A stretch of 44,480 bases of DNA, from the NCBI GenBank assembly GCA_030593065.1, contig JAUVHV010000014.1, positions 1 to 44,480 of the forward strand, given 5' to 3'. Source of the stretch: Candidatus Omnitrophota bacterium. Its GTDB lineage: Bacteria > Omnitrophota > Gorgyraeia > JABMRG01. The notes under the pieces are model-generated. The model had not been told where the DNA came from. It saw nothing but the letters and a program-made list of their open reading frames with translations, and did no database searches. Below are positions 26,620 through 35,658 of this stretch, in pieces. The first letter of the stretch is position 1, and each line of letters starts with the position of its first letter. A program made the translations under genes and the position numbers.

Positions 26620-28413
26620 TCATATCTTCATTACAGATAAAAATGCTTCTTGCGGTATCTGAACTTTACCAAACTGTTTTAATCTTTTTTTGCCTTCCTT
26701 CTGTTTGGCCCAAAGTTTCCTCTTTCTTGTTATATCGCCCCCGTAACATTTTCCCGTAACGTTTTTCTTTAAAGCTGTAACTGTTTCCCTGGCTATTATT
26801 TGGTTACCCACCGCCGCTTGAATCGCTATCTGAAACAGCTGCTTCGGTATAAGCTCTTTGAGCTTTCCCGCTATAGCTCTTCCCTTTGTCTGCGCTTTCT
26901 CCTTAAAAACAATGGATGAAAGAGCGTCACACGGTTCGTTATTGAGCAATATATCAAGCCTTACAAGGTCATTCGCCTGGTAATCTATAAATTCATAATC
27001 AAGCGAACCATACCCCTGAGTGAGTGACTTAAGCTTGTCGTGAAAATCGGTTATAATTTCAGAGAGGGGAAAATAGTATGTAAGGTTAGCTCTTTCAGGG
27101 CTCAAATATTCAGTGCTTATATAAATACCCCTTCGCTGTTTGGACAACTCCATAATATTACCAAGGCACTCTGCCGGTATTATCATCTTTGCTTCAACAA
27201 ACGGCTCCGCGATCTCCTCTATCTCATGGGGATCGGGGAGTTTAGTCGGATTTTCTATCTCAAGTATTTCACCATTTGTCTTTTTTACCCTGTAAATAAC
27301 TCCGGGGGTTGTAAGCACCAGGTCCAAGCCGTATTCCCGTTCAAGTCTCTCCTGTATAATCTGCATGTGTAAAAGGCCTAAAAATCCGCACCTGAAACCA
27401 TAACCCATTGACGTAGAACTCTCCTGCTCTGAACTGAAAGAGCTATCAGAAAGCCGCAGTTTTTCGATAGCGTCTCTTAAGCTTTCAAAATCTTTGGTAT
27501 TCATAGGATATATACCACAAAACACCATAGGCCTTACCTTCTTGTACCCTGCAAGCGACTCTATTGCAGGTGACCGTGTATCAGTTACAGTATCTCCCGC
27601 TATAACATACTTCGGATTTCTAATATTCGCGGCAAAATAACCTACCATGCCACAATCAAGTGATGCTATTTTATGCATACCGGGGTTAAAAACCCCTATT
27701 TCCAATAACTCAAAATCTTTTGAAGCCTGCATAAATCTGACTTTCATCCCCGGCAATAACCTTCCGTTGACAATCTTTACGTAAACCATAACCCCTTTAT
27801 ACGAATCGTACTGAGAATCAAATACGAGGGCCTGTAATGGCTTGTCCGCGCTGCCTTCAGGGTGAGGAACATGGGTGATAATCCTCTCTAATATCTCTTC
27901 TGTGCCAATGCCTTCTTTTGCGCTGGCAAGTATAATGTTATCTTCATCAATATTAAGCATATCGCGTATCTGTGCTTTCACTTTATCTATACTTGCATTC
28001 GCGAGATCTACCTTATTTATAACAGGTATAATCGTAAGATTATTCTCTTTGGCTAAATAAAGGTTTGCTACTGTCTGCGCCTGAACGCCCTGAGCAGCAT
28101 CTATAAGAAGTATCGCGCCTTCACACGCCCTTATCGACTTTGATACTTCATATGAAAAATCGACATGCCCGGGGGTATCGATCAGATTCAAAATATACTT
28201 TTCTTTATTCTTTGCAGTATATTTTAGGCGCACAGCAGAAGCCTTGATGGTTATACCGTGTTCTCTCTCCAAGTCCATGCTGTCGAGAAGCTGATTCTTA
28301 AACTGGCGTTTGGTTATTGCGCCTGTTGACTGGAGCATCCTATCAGCAAGCGTGGATTTGCCATGATCTATATGCGCTATTATACAAAAGTTTCTTATAT
28401 GTTTAATATTCAT
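26620..28413 (-). CDS. lepA: Elongation factor 4 (back-translocase LepA)
   Basis: A ribosome-bound translational GTPase thought to act in initiation and back-translocation. The P-loop is AHIDHGKST (13-21), with DTPGHVDFSYEV as G3 and NKVD as G4. The protein has the LepA-specific C-terminal domain ending KKRLKQFGKVQIPQEAFLSVMKI. The 597-residue length is exactly typical. The start overlaps the end of pgm by 4 bp. Confidence 0.98.
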   Translation of the reverse strand: MNIKHIRNFCIIAHIDHGKSTLADRMLQSTGAITKRQFKNQLLDSMDLEREHGITIKASAVRLKYTAKNKEKYILNLIDTPGHVDFSYEVSKSIRACEGAILLIDAAQGVQAQTVANLYLAKENNLTIIPVINKVDLANASIDKVKAQIRDMLNIDEDNIILASAKEGIGTEEILERIITHVPHPEGSADKPLQALVFDSQYDSYKGVMVYVKIVNGRLLPGMKVRFMQASKDFELLEIGVFNPGMHKIASLDCGMVGYFAANIRNPKYVIAGDTVTDTRSPAIESLAGYKKVRPMVFCGIYPMNTKDFESLRDAIEKLRLSDSSFSSEQESSTSMGYGFRCGFLGLLHMQIIQERLEREYGLDLVLTTPGVIYRVKKTNGEILEIENPTKLPDPHEIEEIAEPFVEAKMIIPAECLGNIMELSKQRRGIYISTEYLSPERANLTYYFPLSEIITDFHDKLKSLTQGYGSLDYEFIDYQANDLVRLDILLNNEPCDALSSIVFKEKAQTKGRAIAGKLKELIPKQLFQIAIQAAVGNQIIARETVTALKKNVTGKCYGGDITRKRKLWAKQKEGKKRLKQFGKVQIPQEAFLSVMKI

Positions 28414-29834
28414 TTAATTATCTCTTGGCCCGCATCAAGAAGGGTTTTAACATCTTTTTCAGATCTACCTTCCGCGTAAATGCGGATGAGAGGCTCTGTG
28501 CCGGAAAAACGAAGTAACAACCAGCTCGAATCTTCTAGTATAAACTTAATGCCGTCATACACCTTAAACCGCAGGAGCCTTTTGCCAGCTATCATTCGGG
28601 GAGGATTAAGCTTTAATCTGTTAATAAGAGAGATTGCGTATTTTGCCGGGTATCTTATATCAATCCGGTTATAATAAAATCTACCGTATGTCCTCTCCAT
28701 GTCGCTCATTATTACATCTATACTCTTTTTTCTATATGAAAGCATCTCCATAAGCAGGAGCGCTGAAAGCATACCGTCTCTTTCCGGTATATAACCGCAG
28801 AAACCTATACCTCCGGATTCTTCACCGCCTATTAATATATTCTCTTTAAGCATCAGCGATGATATATGCTTAAAACCCACAGGAGTCTCAAACATTGTAA
28901 GGTTATATCTCTTACAGATACCCTCTATTAATGTTGTTCCGGATATGGTCTTTACGACATCGCCTCTTAAATTCCTATTCTCAATAAAGTGTAAAAGTAT
29001 GAGCGATATGATCTGCCCGCTTGCTATAAACCTGCCATCCGGGCGCAGAGCACCTATTCTATCCGCATCACCGTCTAAAGCAACGGACAAGTCAAATTTC
29101 TTTTTTCGTATATATTTAGAAGAATATTCAAGGTTTTTCGGTATGGGCTCAGGACTTACACCGCCAAACAGCGGGTCAGTATTATCCCTGATAATTTCAA
29201 TGCCAGTCCATAATTTACCTAAAACAGCCTCCAGGTAACCAGCGCCCGCGCCATGCATATAATCAATGAGTACCTTTGGGCGTGCCTGCCTTATTTTGCG
29301 AATATTTACATAGTTTCTGATAAACTCAATATAGCCTAAGGAGACATCTATCAGTTCGATCATGCCTTTGCGTTTTGCTTTTTCGAAATCTAAGATTTTC
29401 GGGTTCTTTTTACCTATAAATCCTTCTATTCTTTCCGTCGTAGCCTGATCCGCGGATGTTGCTAAATGAGTCTTAAATTTTATACCATTAAATACATAGG
29501 GGTTATGGCTCGCTGTAATGATAATCCCCCCATCAAATTTTTTCCTCTTAATAGCAAGGGATATAGCCGGCGTAGGTGTGGGCTTATCTACAAAAGAGAC
29601 TTTAATATTATTAGCAGCTAAAACTTCCGCCGCTAATTTTGCATATACATCAGACATGAACCTGGTATCATAGCCAACTATTAATCGGGGCTTAGGTTTC
29701 GGGTTTTCTTTTGCTGTTAAGGTATGGGAATTGACATAATCAGCTATAGCCTGGATAAGCTTTCGCGCATTCTCAAAGGTAAACTCCTCAGCTATTACCG
29801 CTCTCCAGCCATCTGTCCCAAATCTAATATTCAT
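28410..29834 (-). CDS. Phosphoglucomutase / phosphomannomutase family protein
   Basis: An alpha-D-phosphohexomutase of 474 residues. The phosphoserine loop is TASHNPYVFNGIKFK (catalytic Ser109), the metal loop is LDGDADRIG near residue 255, the sugar-binding loop is GGEESGGIGF, and the phosphate-binding end reads RFSGTEPLIRIYAEG. Whether it acts on glucose, mannose or glucosamine phosphates cannot be decided from sequence alone; manC in the window makes mannose plausible. AGGAG is 13 nt before the ATG, longer than usual. It heads the lepA-lepB operon, directly after hairpin copy B. Confidence 0.93.
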   Translation of the reverse strand: MNIRFGTDGWRAVIAEEFTFENARKLIQAIADYVNSHTLTAKENPKPKPRLIVGYDTRFMSDVYAKLAAEVLAANNIKVSFVDKPTPTPAISLAIKRKKFDGGIIITASHNPYVFNGIKFKTHLATSADQATTERIEGFIGKKNPKILDFEKAKRKGMIELIDVSLGYIEFIRNYVNIRKIRQARPKVLIDYMHGAGAGYLEAVLGKLWTGIEIIRDNTDPLFGGVSPEPIPKNLEYSSKYIRKKKFDLSVALDGDADRIGALRPDGRFIASGQIISLILLHFIENRNLRGDVVKTISGTTLIEGICKRYNLTMFETPVGFKHISSLMLKENILIGGEESGGIGFCGYIPERDGMLSALLLMEMLSYRKKSIDVIMSDMERTYGRFYYNRIDIRYPAKYAISLINRLKLNPPRMIAGKRLLRFKVYDGIKFILEDSSWLLLRFSGTEPLIRIYAEGRSEKDVKTLLDAGQEIIK

Positions 29835-29892
29835 AAATTATAACATGCTCCTATATCACATTAACTTACAAAAAATGTTACTGGCTTATCAA

Positions 29893-29995
29893 GTTGCTTA
29901 TGGCTTTGCTGTAACAGTGCATTGGATTTTTTTGCCATAAATCCAGAGTGAGTGGCAAAAATACCAGCAATGCGAAAGCAAGAGGCATAAGCAAC
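29893..29995. repeat. Dispersed hairpin element, copy B
   Basis: The outer stem GTTGCTTATG (29893-29902) pairs perfectly with CATAAGCAAC (29986-29995). The inner stem ATTTTTTTGCC pairs with GGCAAAAAT around a 17 nt loop. The core matches copy A very closely, including GCAATGCGAAAGCAAGAGG, while the outer stem differs completely. Flanks AAAAATGTTACTGGC (29871) and CTTATCTGCTGAT (29999) resemble those of copy A. It lies in the 197 bp gap after rpe and before pgm, about 36 nt after the rpe stop. Confidence 0.85.
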
Positions 29996-30031
29996 ATTCT
30001 TATCTGCTGATTATAAGTCGACAAGATATAC

Positions 30032-30670
30032 CTATCTCAAACTGGCAACTGCCTTTTTCATATCCTTCGCTTTAAACAGGTATGTTCCGGCAACCAATAT
30101 ATTGCCGCCCGCAGCCTTTGCCTGCTTTCCTGTCTCAGCATTTATGCCTCCGTCAACCTGTATATCGCCTTTATATCGCAGTCTTATTTTCTCAATCTTC
30201 GGCATCATATCCTGCATAAAACTCTGGCCGCCAAAACCCGGTTCAACTGTCATAACAAGTACCAAATCCACAAGACCGAGCACACCATATATTACAGAAG
30301 CCTTAGTTTTTGGCTTTATAGAGACACCTGCTCTTACACCGTAAGATTGTATCTTTTTTATCAATGGCTTCAATCTGGGCACAGCCTCGGCATGAACCGT
30401 AATAATATCGCTGCCTGCCTTTATAAAATCTTCAACATATCTTTGCGGATTTTCTATCATAAGATGGCTGTCTATAATAAGCTTTGTATGCCTACGAAGA
30501 GACTTTACAACAGTAGCCCCTATGGTTAAATTTGGTACAAAATGGCCGTCCATAATATCTACGTGAATCCAGTCTGCGCCCGCTTTTTCAATACGCCTGA
30601 TCTCGTTACCAAGATCACTAAAATCCGCTGATAATATTGACGGGGCTACTAATATATATTTTTTATCCAT
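30032..30670 (-). CDS. rpe: Ribulose-phosphate 3-epimerase
   Basis: It interconverts ribulose 5-phosphate and xylulose 5-phosphate in the pentose phosphate pathway. The 212-residue TIM barrel has APSILSADFSDL at the start, the metal-binding DIMDGHFVPNLTIG, DSHLMI, VEPGFGGQSF and VDGGINAETG. The start overlaps the end of the M16 peptidase gene by 22 bp, with GAGGGGG about 8 nt upstream inside that gene. It closes this small unit and is followed by hairpin copy B. Confidence 0.97.
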   Translation of the reverse strand: MDKKYILVAPSILSADFSDLGNEIRRIEKAGADWIHVDIMDGHFVPNLTIGATVVKSLRRHTKLIIDSHLMIENPQRYVEDFIKAGSDIITVHAEAVPRLKPLIKKIQSYGVRAGVSIKPKTKASVIYGVLGLVDLVLVMTVEPGFGGQSFMQDMMPKIEKIRLRYKGDIQVDGGINAETGKQAKAAGGNILVAGTYLFKAKDMKKAVASLR

Positions 30671-31917
30671 GAATTAACCCCCTCTTCCTCCATTTGCGGG
30701 CCAATGACTGCCAGCTTCAATGCCTTGGGCTTGAAGAGCTTTACTGCTACCTCTTTTATCATATCGGCATCTACTTTCTCGATCTCGTCTAAGATCTTAT
30801 CTTTTGTTAAAATTTTTCCTGTTATAGAAAGCTGCTCTCCAAGAAAAAGCATATTCGACATAGTGCTTTCCAGCGCCATAAGCAAGCCGCTTTTGAAATA
30901 CTCCTTAGCCATATCAAGCTCTCTCTTGCTTACCAGATATTTTTTCGCCTTTCCAAGCTCCCTAGCCATGATCGACACGGCTTGCTTAAGTTTTCTGTTA
31001 TCAATGCCCGCATGTATAAAAAATGAACCTGTATCAGAGTATGATTTAACGGATGAACCTATCTCATACGCGAGAGATCTCTTCTCCCTTATTTCATTAA
31101 AAAGCCTGCTCGACATGTTTCCACCTAAAATAATATTCAAAAGCGCGAGTCCGTAACGCAAGGGGTGCTTACGGCTTAAGCCCTTAAACCCAAGGCAGAG
31201 ATGCGTCTGCTCCGTATCTTTATGGAAAAATCCAGTCTGCCTTACGCCCATCGAAGAGGGCGCTTTTTCAAATGCCGGTTGCCTTACAGGTTTTTTCTTA
31301 TTAAAGGTTTTTTTCATTATAGCTACGAATTCATTGTGGTTGATTTCCCCACAAGCGACCGCGATGATATTATTCGGTACATAAAAAATATCTTTCTGCG
31401 CCTTAAGGTCTTTTCTGTTGATTGCGCCTACAGTATCGCAGGTTCCGGCAAGCGGAAGCCCTAAGGGGTGATCCGGCCATAAAAGCCCGTCAAGAAGGTC
31501 GTGCACATACTGCATAGGCAGGTCAAGATACATCCTTATCTCCTCGAATATAACCTTACGCTCTTTCTCTATCTCTTCTGTATTAAACACGGAGTTTAAT
31601 ACCATATCAGAGAGCACGTTACATGCAAGGGGCAGCTGCCGCGAAAGTATCTTTATATAATAACAGACACACTCTTCTGATGTAAAGGCGTTGAACGCAC
31701 CGCCTTTCTCCTCAATATCCTGTTTGATCTGTTGGCAGGAACGTCTCTTCGTACCCTTGAAAAGCATATGTTCCATAAAATGCGATATGCCCTGATTTTT
31801 CAGTGTCTCATATCTGCCGCCTGTTCTTATCCAGAGCCCGACAGAAAGTGAATGCACGTCAGGAAACCTGTTGGTAACCACCTTAAGCCCATTATCTAAA
31901 ACTGTCTCTTTATGCAA
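30649..31917 (-). CDS. M16-family zinc peptidase (processing-peptidase-like)
   Basis: The 422-residue protein carries the inverted zinc motif HFMEH (46-50) and the third ligand Glu126 in VIFEEI, 76 residues on, as in active M16 peptidases. The C-terminal half has the usual second M16 domain with NIILGGNMSSRLFNEIREKRSLAYEIGS. No signal peptide is seen, so it is probably cytoplasmic. The start is TTG at 31917 with AAGGAG 7 nt upstream. Homologues of this size include mitochondrial-processing-peptidase-like YmxG/PqqL-type proteins; the substrate is unknown. Confidence 0.92.
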   Translation of the reverse strand: MHKETVLDNGLKVVTNRFPDVHSLSVGLWIRTGGRYETLKNQGISHFMEHMLFKGTKRRSCQQIKQDIEEKGGAFNAFTSEECVCYYIKILSRQLPLACNVLSDMVLNSVFNTEEIEKERKVIFEEIRMYLDLPMQYVHDLLDGLLWPDHPLGLPLAGTCDTVGAINRKDLKAQKDIFYVPNNIIAVACGEINHNEFVAIMKKTFNKKKPVRQPAFEKAPSSMGVRQTGFFHKDTEQTHLCLGFKGLSRKHPLRYGLALLNIILGGNMSSRLFNEIREKRSLAYEIGSSVKSYSDTGSFFIHAGIDNRKLKQAVSIMARELGKAKKYLVSKRELDMAKEYFKSGLLMALESTMSNMLFLGEQLSITGKILTKDKILDEIEKVDADMIKEVAVKLFKPKALKLAVIGPQMEEEGVNSWIKNIY

Positions 31918-31999
31918 TTCTCAACTCCTTATCTTATTCTCATGCATATTAAAAATATAAGTTCCCTTAACCAGAGAGTTTCGTAGCAACTGGAGCAGA

Positions 32000-32119
32000 A
32001 TTTTCATAGCTGCTTATGTGCTTGCCTTTAGCGGCGCATTGGATTTTTTTGCCATGAATCTAAATAGATTGCAAAAATACCAGCGCTGCGAAGGTAAGCG
32101 TATAAGCAGCTATGAAAAT
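32000..32119. repeat. Dispersed hairpin element, copy C (overlaps ruvX stop)
   Basis: An 18 bp perfect outer stem runs 32000-32017 against 32102-32119 (TTTCATAGCTGCTTAT with ATAAGCAGCTATGAAA). Inside it, GCTTGCC pairs with GGTAAGC. The conserved core GCATTGGATTTTTTTGCCAT and GCAAAAATACCAGCG surrounds an inner AATCTA/TAGATT hairpin. Compared with copies A and B the changes in both arms keep pairing (GCT/AGC there, GCC/GGT here). The far arm supplies the last codons and TAG stop of ruvX. Confidence 0.87.
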
Positions 32120-32547
32120 CCATTCCCGTTCTTATTCCTGCTGCAATCCAGATACGCCTGTAACATGATCTGCGCCGCAAGCTTGTCTATATGCTTCTTC
32201 CTTTTTTTTCTACTCATGTCCGCAGAGATTAATATCCGTTCACCTTGGCTGGTAGTAAGCCTCTCATCAAAAGTTAATACCTCTGCCTGTATTTTAGGCT
32301 GTAATCGTTTTGCGAAATTTAACGCTTTTTCGGCCTGCGCGCCCTTTGTGCCATTCATATTAAGTGGAAGCCCGATAATAACCCTATCCGCGTCATAACG
32401 CTTAACAAGGCCTGCTATATGGCTTAAAGAGGCCTTGATACCTATTACATTAATAGTCTCAGCAGCAAAACTGATAGCCTGAGACTCATCGCTTATAGCA
32501 ACGCCAATCCTCTTCGTACCTAAATCCAGCCCTATAATACGGCCCAC
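32110..32547 (-). CDS. ruvX: Holliday junction resolvase-like protein (RuvX/YqgF), 16S rRNA 5' processing
   Basis: An RNase H-fold nuclease of 145 residues with LDLGTKRIGVAISD (7-20; catalytic Asp8), GLPLNMNGTKG and FDERLTTSQ. YqgF proteins process the 5' end of 16S rRNA and have been proposed as junction resolvases. It overlaps the manC end by 16 bp. Its last three codons and stop (GGA-TTT-TCA-TAG) lie within the stem of hairpin copy C, so the C-terminal tail was probably rewritten when the element settled. Confidence 0.95.
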   Translation of the reverse strand: MGRIIGLDLGTKRIGVAISDESQAISFAAETINVIGIKASLSHIAGLVKRYDADRVIIGLPLNMNGTKGAQAEKALNFAKRLQPKIQAEVLTFDERLTTSQGERILISADMSRKKRKKHIDKLAAQIMLQAYLDCSRNKNGNGFS

Positions 32548-33632
32548 TTATATCCACTCCTTGAGGCTTTCTTTTTTACCAATTCAACCAGATCCTTAAC
32601 ATCCTCCGCGCGCTCTCTTGAGCATATAAGTGTAGCATCCGCAGTCTGGACAATAATCATATTATCAATACCGATTGTAGCTACCAGATGAGACTTTTCA
32701 CCAATAATAACTGAGTTCTTCGTATCTATGCTTATGTGGTTTGCGTCTATATTGTTCTTGTTTTTATCTTGTTTTATATATTTTTTAACTCCATTCCATG
32801 AGCCGATATCATCCCAGGCAATACCTGTCTCTATTACCAGGATTTTTTTTGTCTTTTCCATAATCGCGTAATCTATCGAGATATTAGGAAAATTTTTATA
32901 ACAACGATCTATTGCGGCCTGTTGCTTCTTTGTTCCAAGCGAAGCTTCTATTCCTGCGAGGATCCTGTAAATAACAGGTTTGTAACGCTTAAATTCTCTT
33001 AAAAAAACTTCCGCTTTCCCGATAAAGATACCGCTATTCCATAAGTACTTTTTTGATCTTATAAATGATTTTGCCTTTTGAAGAGATGGCTTCTCTATAA
33101 ATTTACCCACATTATATACATCATAAGCTATCTTTCCTTTTAACCTCTTGTACAGTCTGCTGGTTTTTATATAGCCATAGCCTGTTGCCGCGAATGTTGG
33201 CTTTATGCCTATAGTAATGATTGAATCCGCGATATGCGCCATCAGGGATGAAAGGCTGAAAATCTCTTTAATAACGGGCTTATCATCTATTATCTGGTCT
33301 GCGGGAATAACAAACATCACTCCGCCAGGATCTTTCTTTCTAACCAGGGCAGCTGCTAAAGAGATTGCCGGCGCGGTATTTCTTGAAACAGGCTCTGTTA
33401 TAATATTTTCTTTAAGAAATCCAGGTAAGATCTTTTGTATAGATTTAAGATGCGCTCTGTTTGCAATAATCAAAATATTTTTTAAAGGCATTATCTGCTT
33501 TATCCTGTCTACCGACTCTTCAAGCAGGGTTTTCCTACTATTAATCTTCAAGAAAAACTTTGGCATAGATTTTCTCGACTTAGGCCAGAGCCTCTTCCCG
33601 GAACCACCCGCAATTATTATTCCATGCAGCAT
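32532..33632 (-). CDS. manC: Mannose-1-phosphate guanylyltransferase
   Basis: It makes GDP-mannose from mannose 1-phosphate and GTP. The nucleotidyltransferase signature is IIIAGGSGKRLWPKSRKSMPKFF (residues 5-27, quoted in part: AGGSGKRLWPKSR). FVIPADQII, GYGYIK, FIEKPS and WNSGIFIG follow in the family order. The 366 residues lack the C-terminal isomerase domain of bifunctional AlgA-type proteins. Its ATG overlaps the trpA stop by 1 bp, so it is read within the trp operon although it has no role in tryptophan synthesis; it may feed surface glycan or mannosyl compounds. Confidence 0.9.
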   Translation of the reverse strand: MLHGIIIAGGSGKRLWPKSRKSMPKFFLKINSRKTLLEESVDRIKQIMPLKNILIIANRAHLKSIQKILPGFLKENIITEPVSRNTAPAISLAAALVRKKDPGGVMFVIPADQIIDDKPVIKEIFSLSSLMAHIADSIITIGIKPTFAATGYGYIKTSRLYKRLKGKIAYDVYNVGKFIEKPSLQKAKSFIRSKKYLWNSGIFIGKAEVFLREFKRYKPVIYRILAGIEASLGTKKQQAAIDRCYKNFPNISIDYAIMEKTKKILVIETGIAWDDIGSWNGVKKYIKQDKNKNNIDANHISIDTKNSVIIGEKSHLVATIGIDNMIIVQTADATLICSRERAEDVKDLVELVKKKASRSGYKWAVL

Positions 33633-34429
33633 TATCTAACTCCTCGAACCATGTTTTTTACAAAAATAACAGCATCTCTTATTGCCTTAGGCCTGTCAGG
33701 CAGGCTCTTTTCTATTCTGTTTATAATAGCACTTCCCACTATAACACCATCGCAGTAATGGCTTAATCTCTTCACTTGTTCTGGTGTTGAGATGCCAAAC
33801 CCGACACAAACCGGCTTGCTGCTCAAATGTTTAATTGTTCTTATATGCTCACTTATATGCGTTGGAAGTGCCGCTCTCGCGCCAGTTACACCTGCGAGTG
33901 ATACATAATATATAAAACCTGTCGATTTTTGTGCTATTAATTTTATTCTCTTCCTTGTGCTTGTTGGTGCCGCAAGAAATATTGTTTTGAAATCGCATTG
34001 CCTTGCAACAAAGATAAGCTCATCAGCTTCCTCCGGAATGAGATCAGGTATAATAATACCGTCTGCGCCTGACGCCTTTGCCCCTTTAATAAAACGTACT
34101 ATGCCATAATTATATACAGAGTTATAGTACCCCATAAGCACTATAGGGATATCTGTCTTCTTTCGTAACGAACTGATGAGGGAAAAAATCTTACCTAATG
34201 TTACTCCCCCCTCAAGTGCGCGCTGTGATGCTTTTTGAATTGTAGGCCCATCTGCTAAAGGGTCTGAAAAGGGGATACCAAGCTCAACGATATCTACCCC
34301 GATACGGTCAAATTCCAAAACAAGTTTCTCCGTAGCAGATATATCAGGATCGCCTGCGCATATATACGCTATAAAAGCCTTTCCCTTTTTTTCTTTTATA
34401 TCTCTGAATCTCTTGTCTATTCTATTCAC
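33632..34429 (-). CDS. trpA: Tryptophan synthase alpha chain
   Basis: It cleaves indole-3-glycerol phosphate to indole, which is channelled to TrpB. The catalytic residues Glu49 and Asp60 stand at their canonical numbers in VELGIPFSDPLADGP. The flexible-loop region GVTGARAAL and the phosphate-binding GFGIST and GSAII follow. The 265 residues are normal. It lies 52 bp after trpB; this gap has no visible hairpin. Confidence 0.97.
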   Translation of the reverse strand: MNRIDKRFRDIKEKKGKAFIAYICAGDPDISATEKLVLEFDRIGVDIVELGIPFSDPLADGPTIQKASQRALEGGVTLGKIFSLISSLRKKTDIPIVLMGYYNSVYNYGIVRFIKGAKASGADGIIIPDLIPEEADELIFVARQCDFKTIFLAAPTSTRKRIKLIAQKSTGFIYYVSLAGVTGARAALPTHISEHIRTIKHLSSKPVCVGFGISTPEQVKRLSHYCDGVIVGSAIINRIEKSLPDRPKAIRDAVIFVKNMVRGVR

Positions 34430-34481
34430 CGTCTTAAATACCCCCTTGCATTATTCCCTGTTAGCCTGTAATTAACGGAAT

Positions 34482-35648
34482 TTATATTATACCTTTTATT
34501 ATATCAATATCCTTATCACCCCTGCCTGAAAGACAGAGAACAACTACCTGGCCCTTCTTTGTTCTAAGTTTATTAAGATAGCTGATAGCATGGGCGGTCT
34601 CCAACGCGGGGATAATGCCCTCAGTCTCTGAAAGCAACTTCATAGCCTCCAATGCCTCTTTGTCTGTTACTGATACGTATCTTGCCCGTTTATTATCCTT
34701 ATAAAATGAATGCTCCGGGCCAACACCAGGATAGTCTAATCCTGCTGATATGGAATGAGCTATCTTAACCTGCCCATCCCCATCCTGCAAAAGGTAACTC
34801 TTTGAACCATGTAGCACACCAACCCTGCCCATTAGTAACGCCGCGGCATGCTTACCTGTTCTTATACCATGGCCTGCTGCCTCAACTCCGATAAACTTTG
34901 CTTTTGATTTAAAATAGGGGTGAAACAGGCCTATTGAATTCGAACCGCCTCCAACGCAAGCGACAAGATAATCAGGCTGCTTCTCTTTAATAGCTTTGAG
35001 CTGATATTTAGTCTCTTTACCAATAACAGATTGAAAATCACGTACCATGGCCGGATATGGATGGGGCCCTACGACAGAACCGATAATATAATGAGTAGTA
35101 CGAACATTTGTAACCCAATCTCTTAACGCCTCGTTTGTAGCATCCTTTAAAGTCCTTGAGCCGGTTGAAACAGGTATTACACGTGCGCCCAAAAGCTTCA
35201 TCCTGAAGACATTAAGTGACTGGCGCTCTATATCCTCCTCACCCATATATACATCACATTCTAAACCGAATAGCGCGCCAACTGTAGCTGTAGCCACACC
35301 ATGCTGGCCCGCGCCTGTCTCTGCTATAATACGCGGCTTCTTCATCTTTAACGCTAAAAGCGCTTGTCCTAAAGTATTATTTATCTTATGTGCCCCGGTA
35401 TGGCAGAGGTCTTCTCTTTTTAAATATATCCTGGCGCCGCCTAAAAACCTGGTTAGATTCCTTGCGAAATAGAGAGGCGTAGGCCTTCCCGCATATTGCT
35501 TAAGATAGTAATCGAGTTCTCTTTTAAAGCTCTTACTCTTTTTTGCCTTTTCATACTCTATCTCTAGCTCTCCAAGTGCTGCCATTAATATCTCAGGCAC
35601 ATATTTTCCGCCAAAGATTCCAAAATATCCTCTCTTATCCGGTCTCAT
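34482..35648 (-). CDS. trpB: Tryptophan synthase beta chain
   Basis: A PLP enzyme joining indole and serine to tryptophan. The PLP lysine is Lys88 in [13 protein letters not shown]; the catalytic Glu and phosphate loop appear as AETGAGQHG and GGGSNSIG. The 388-residue length and the exact HKINN form fit classical TrpB1, not the TrpB2 type. AAGGG lies about 7 nt before the ATG. It follows the M20 peptidase gene by 10 bp. Confidence 0.97.
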   Translation of the reverse strand: MRPDKRGYFGIFGGKYVPEILMAALGELEIEYEKAKKSKSFKRELDYYLKQYAGRPTPLYFARNLTRFLGGARIYLKREDLCHTGAHKINNTLGQALLALKMKKPRIIAETGAGQHGVATATVGALFGLECDVYMGEEDIERQSLNVFRMKLLGARVIPVSTGSRTLKDATNEALRDWVTNVRTTHYIIGSVVGPHPYPAMVRDFQSVIGKETKYQLKAIKEKQPDYLVACVGGGSNSIGLFHPYFKSKAKFIGVEAAGHGIRTGKHAAALLMGRVGVLHGSKSYLLQDGDGQVKIAHSISAGLDYPGVGPEHSFYKDNKRARYVSVTDKEALEAMKLLSETEGIIPALETAHAISYLNKLRTKKGQVVVLCLSGRGDKDIDIIKGII

Positions 35649-35658
35649 ATATTTTCCC

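Noticed and set aside
29893-29995. Hairpin elements as integron attC sites (hairpins directly after gene stops)
   Set aside because: attC keeps its outer R sites (GTTRRRY/RYYYAAC) and varies inside; here the centre is conserved and the outer arms vary. No integrase is present and the genes are core genes.
32018-32120. Plus-strand frames in hairpin copies A and C read ALDFFAMxLNRxQKYxxCExKR, which looks like a conserved small protein
   Set aside because: Copy B breaks the frame with stops, changes track stem pairing rather than codons, and no ribosome binding site is present; the likeness follows from the shared DNA core.
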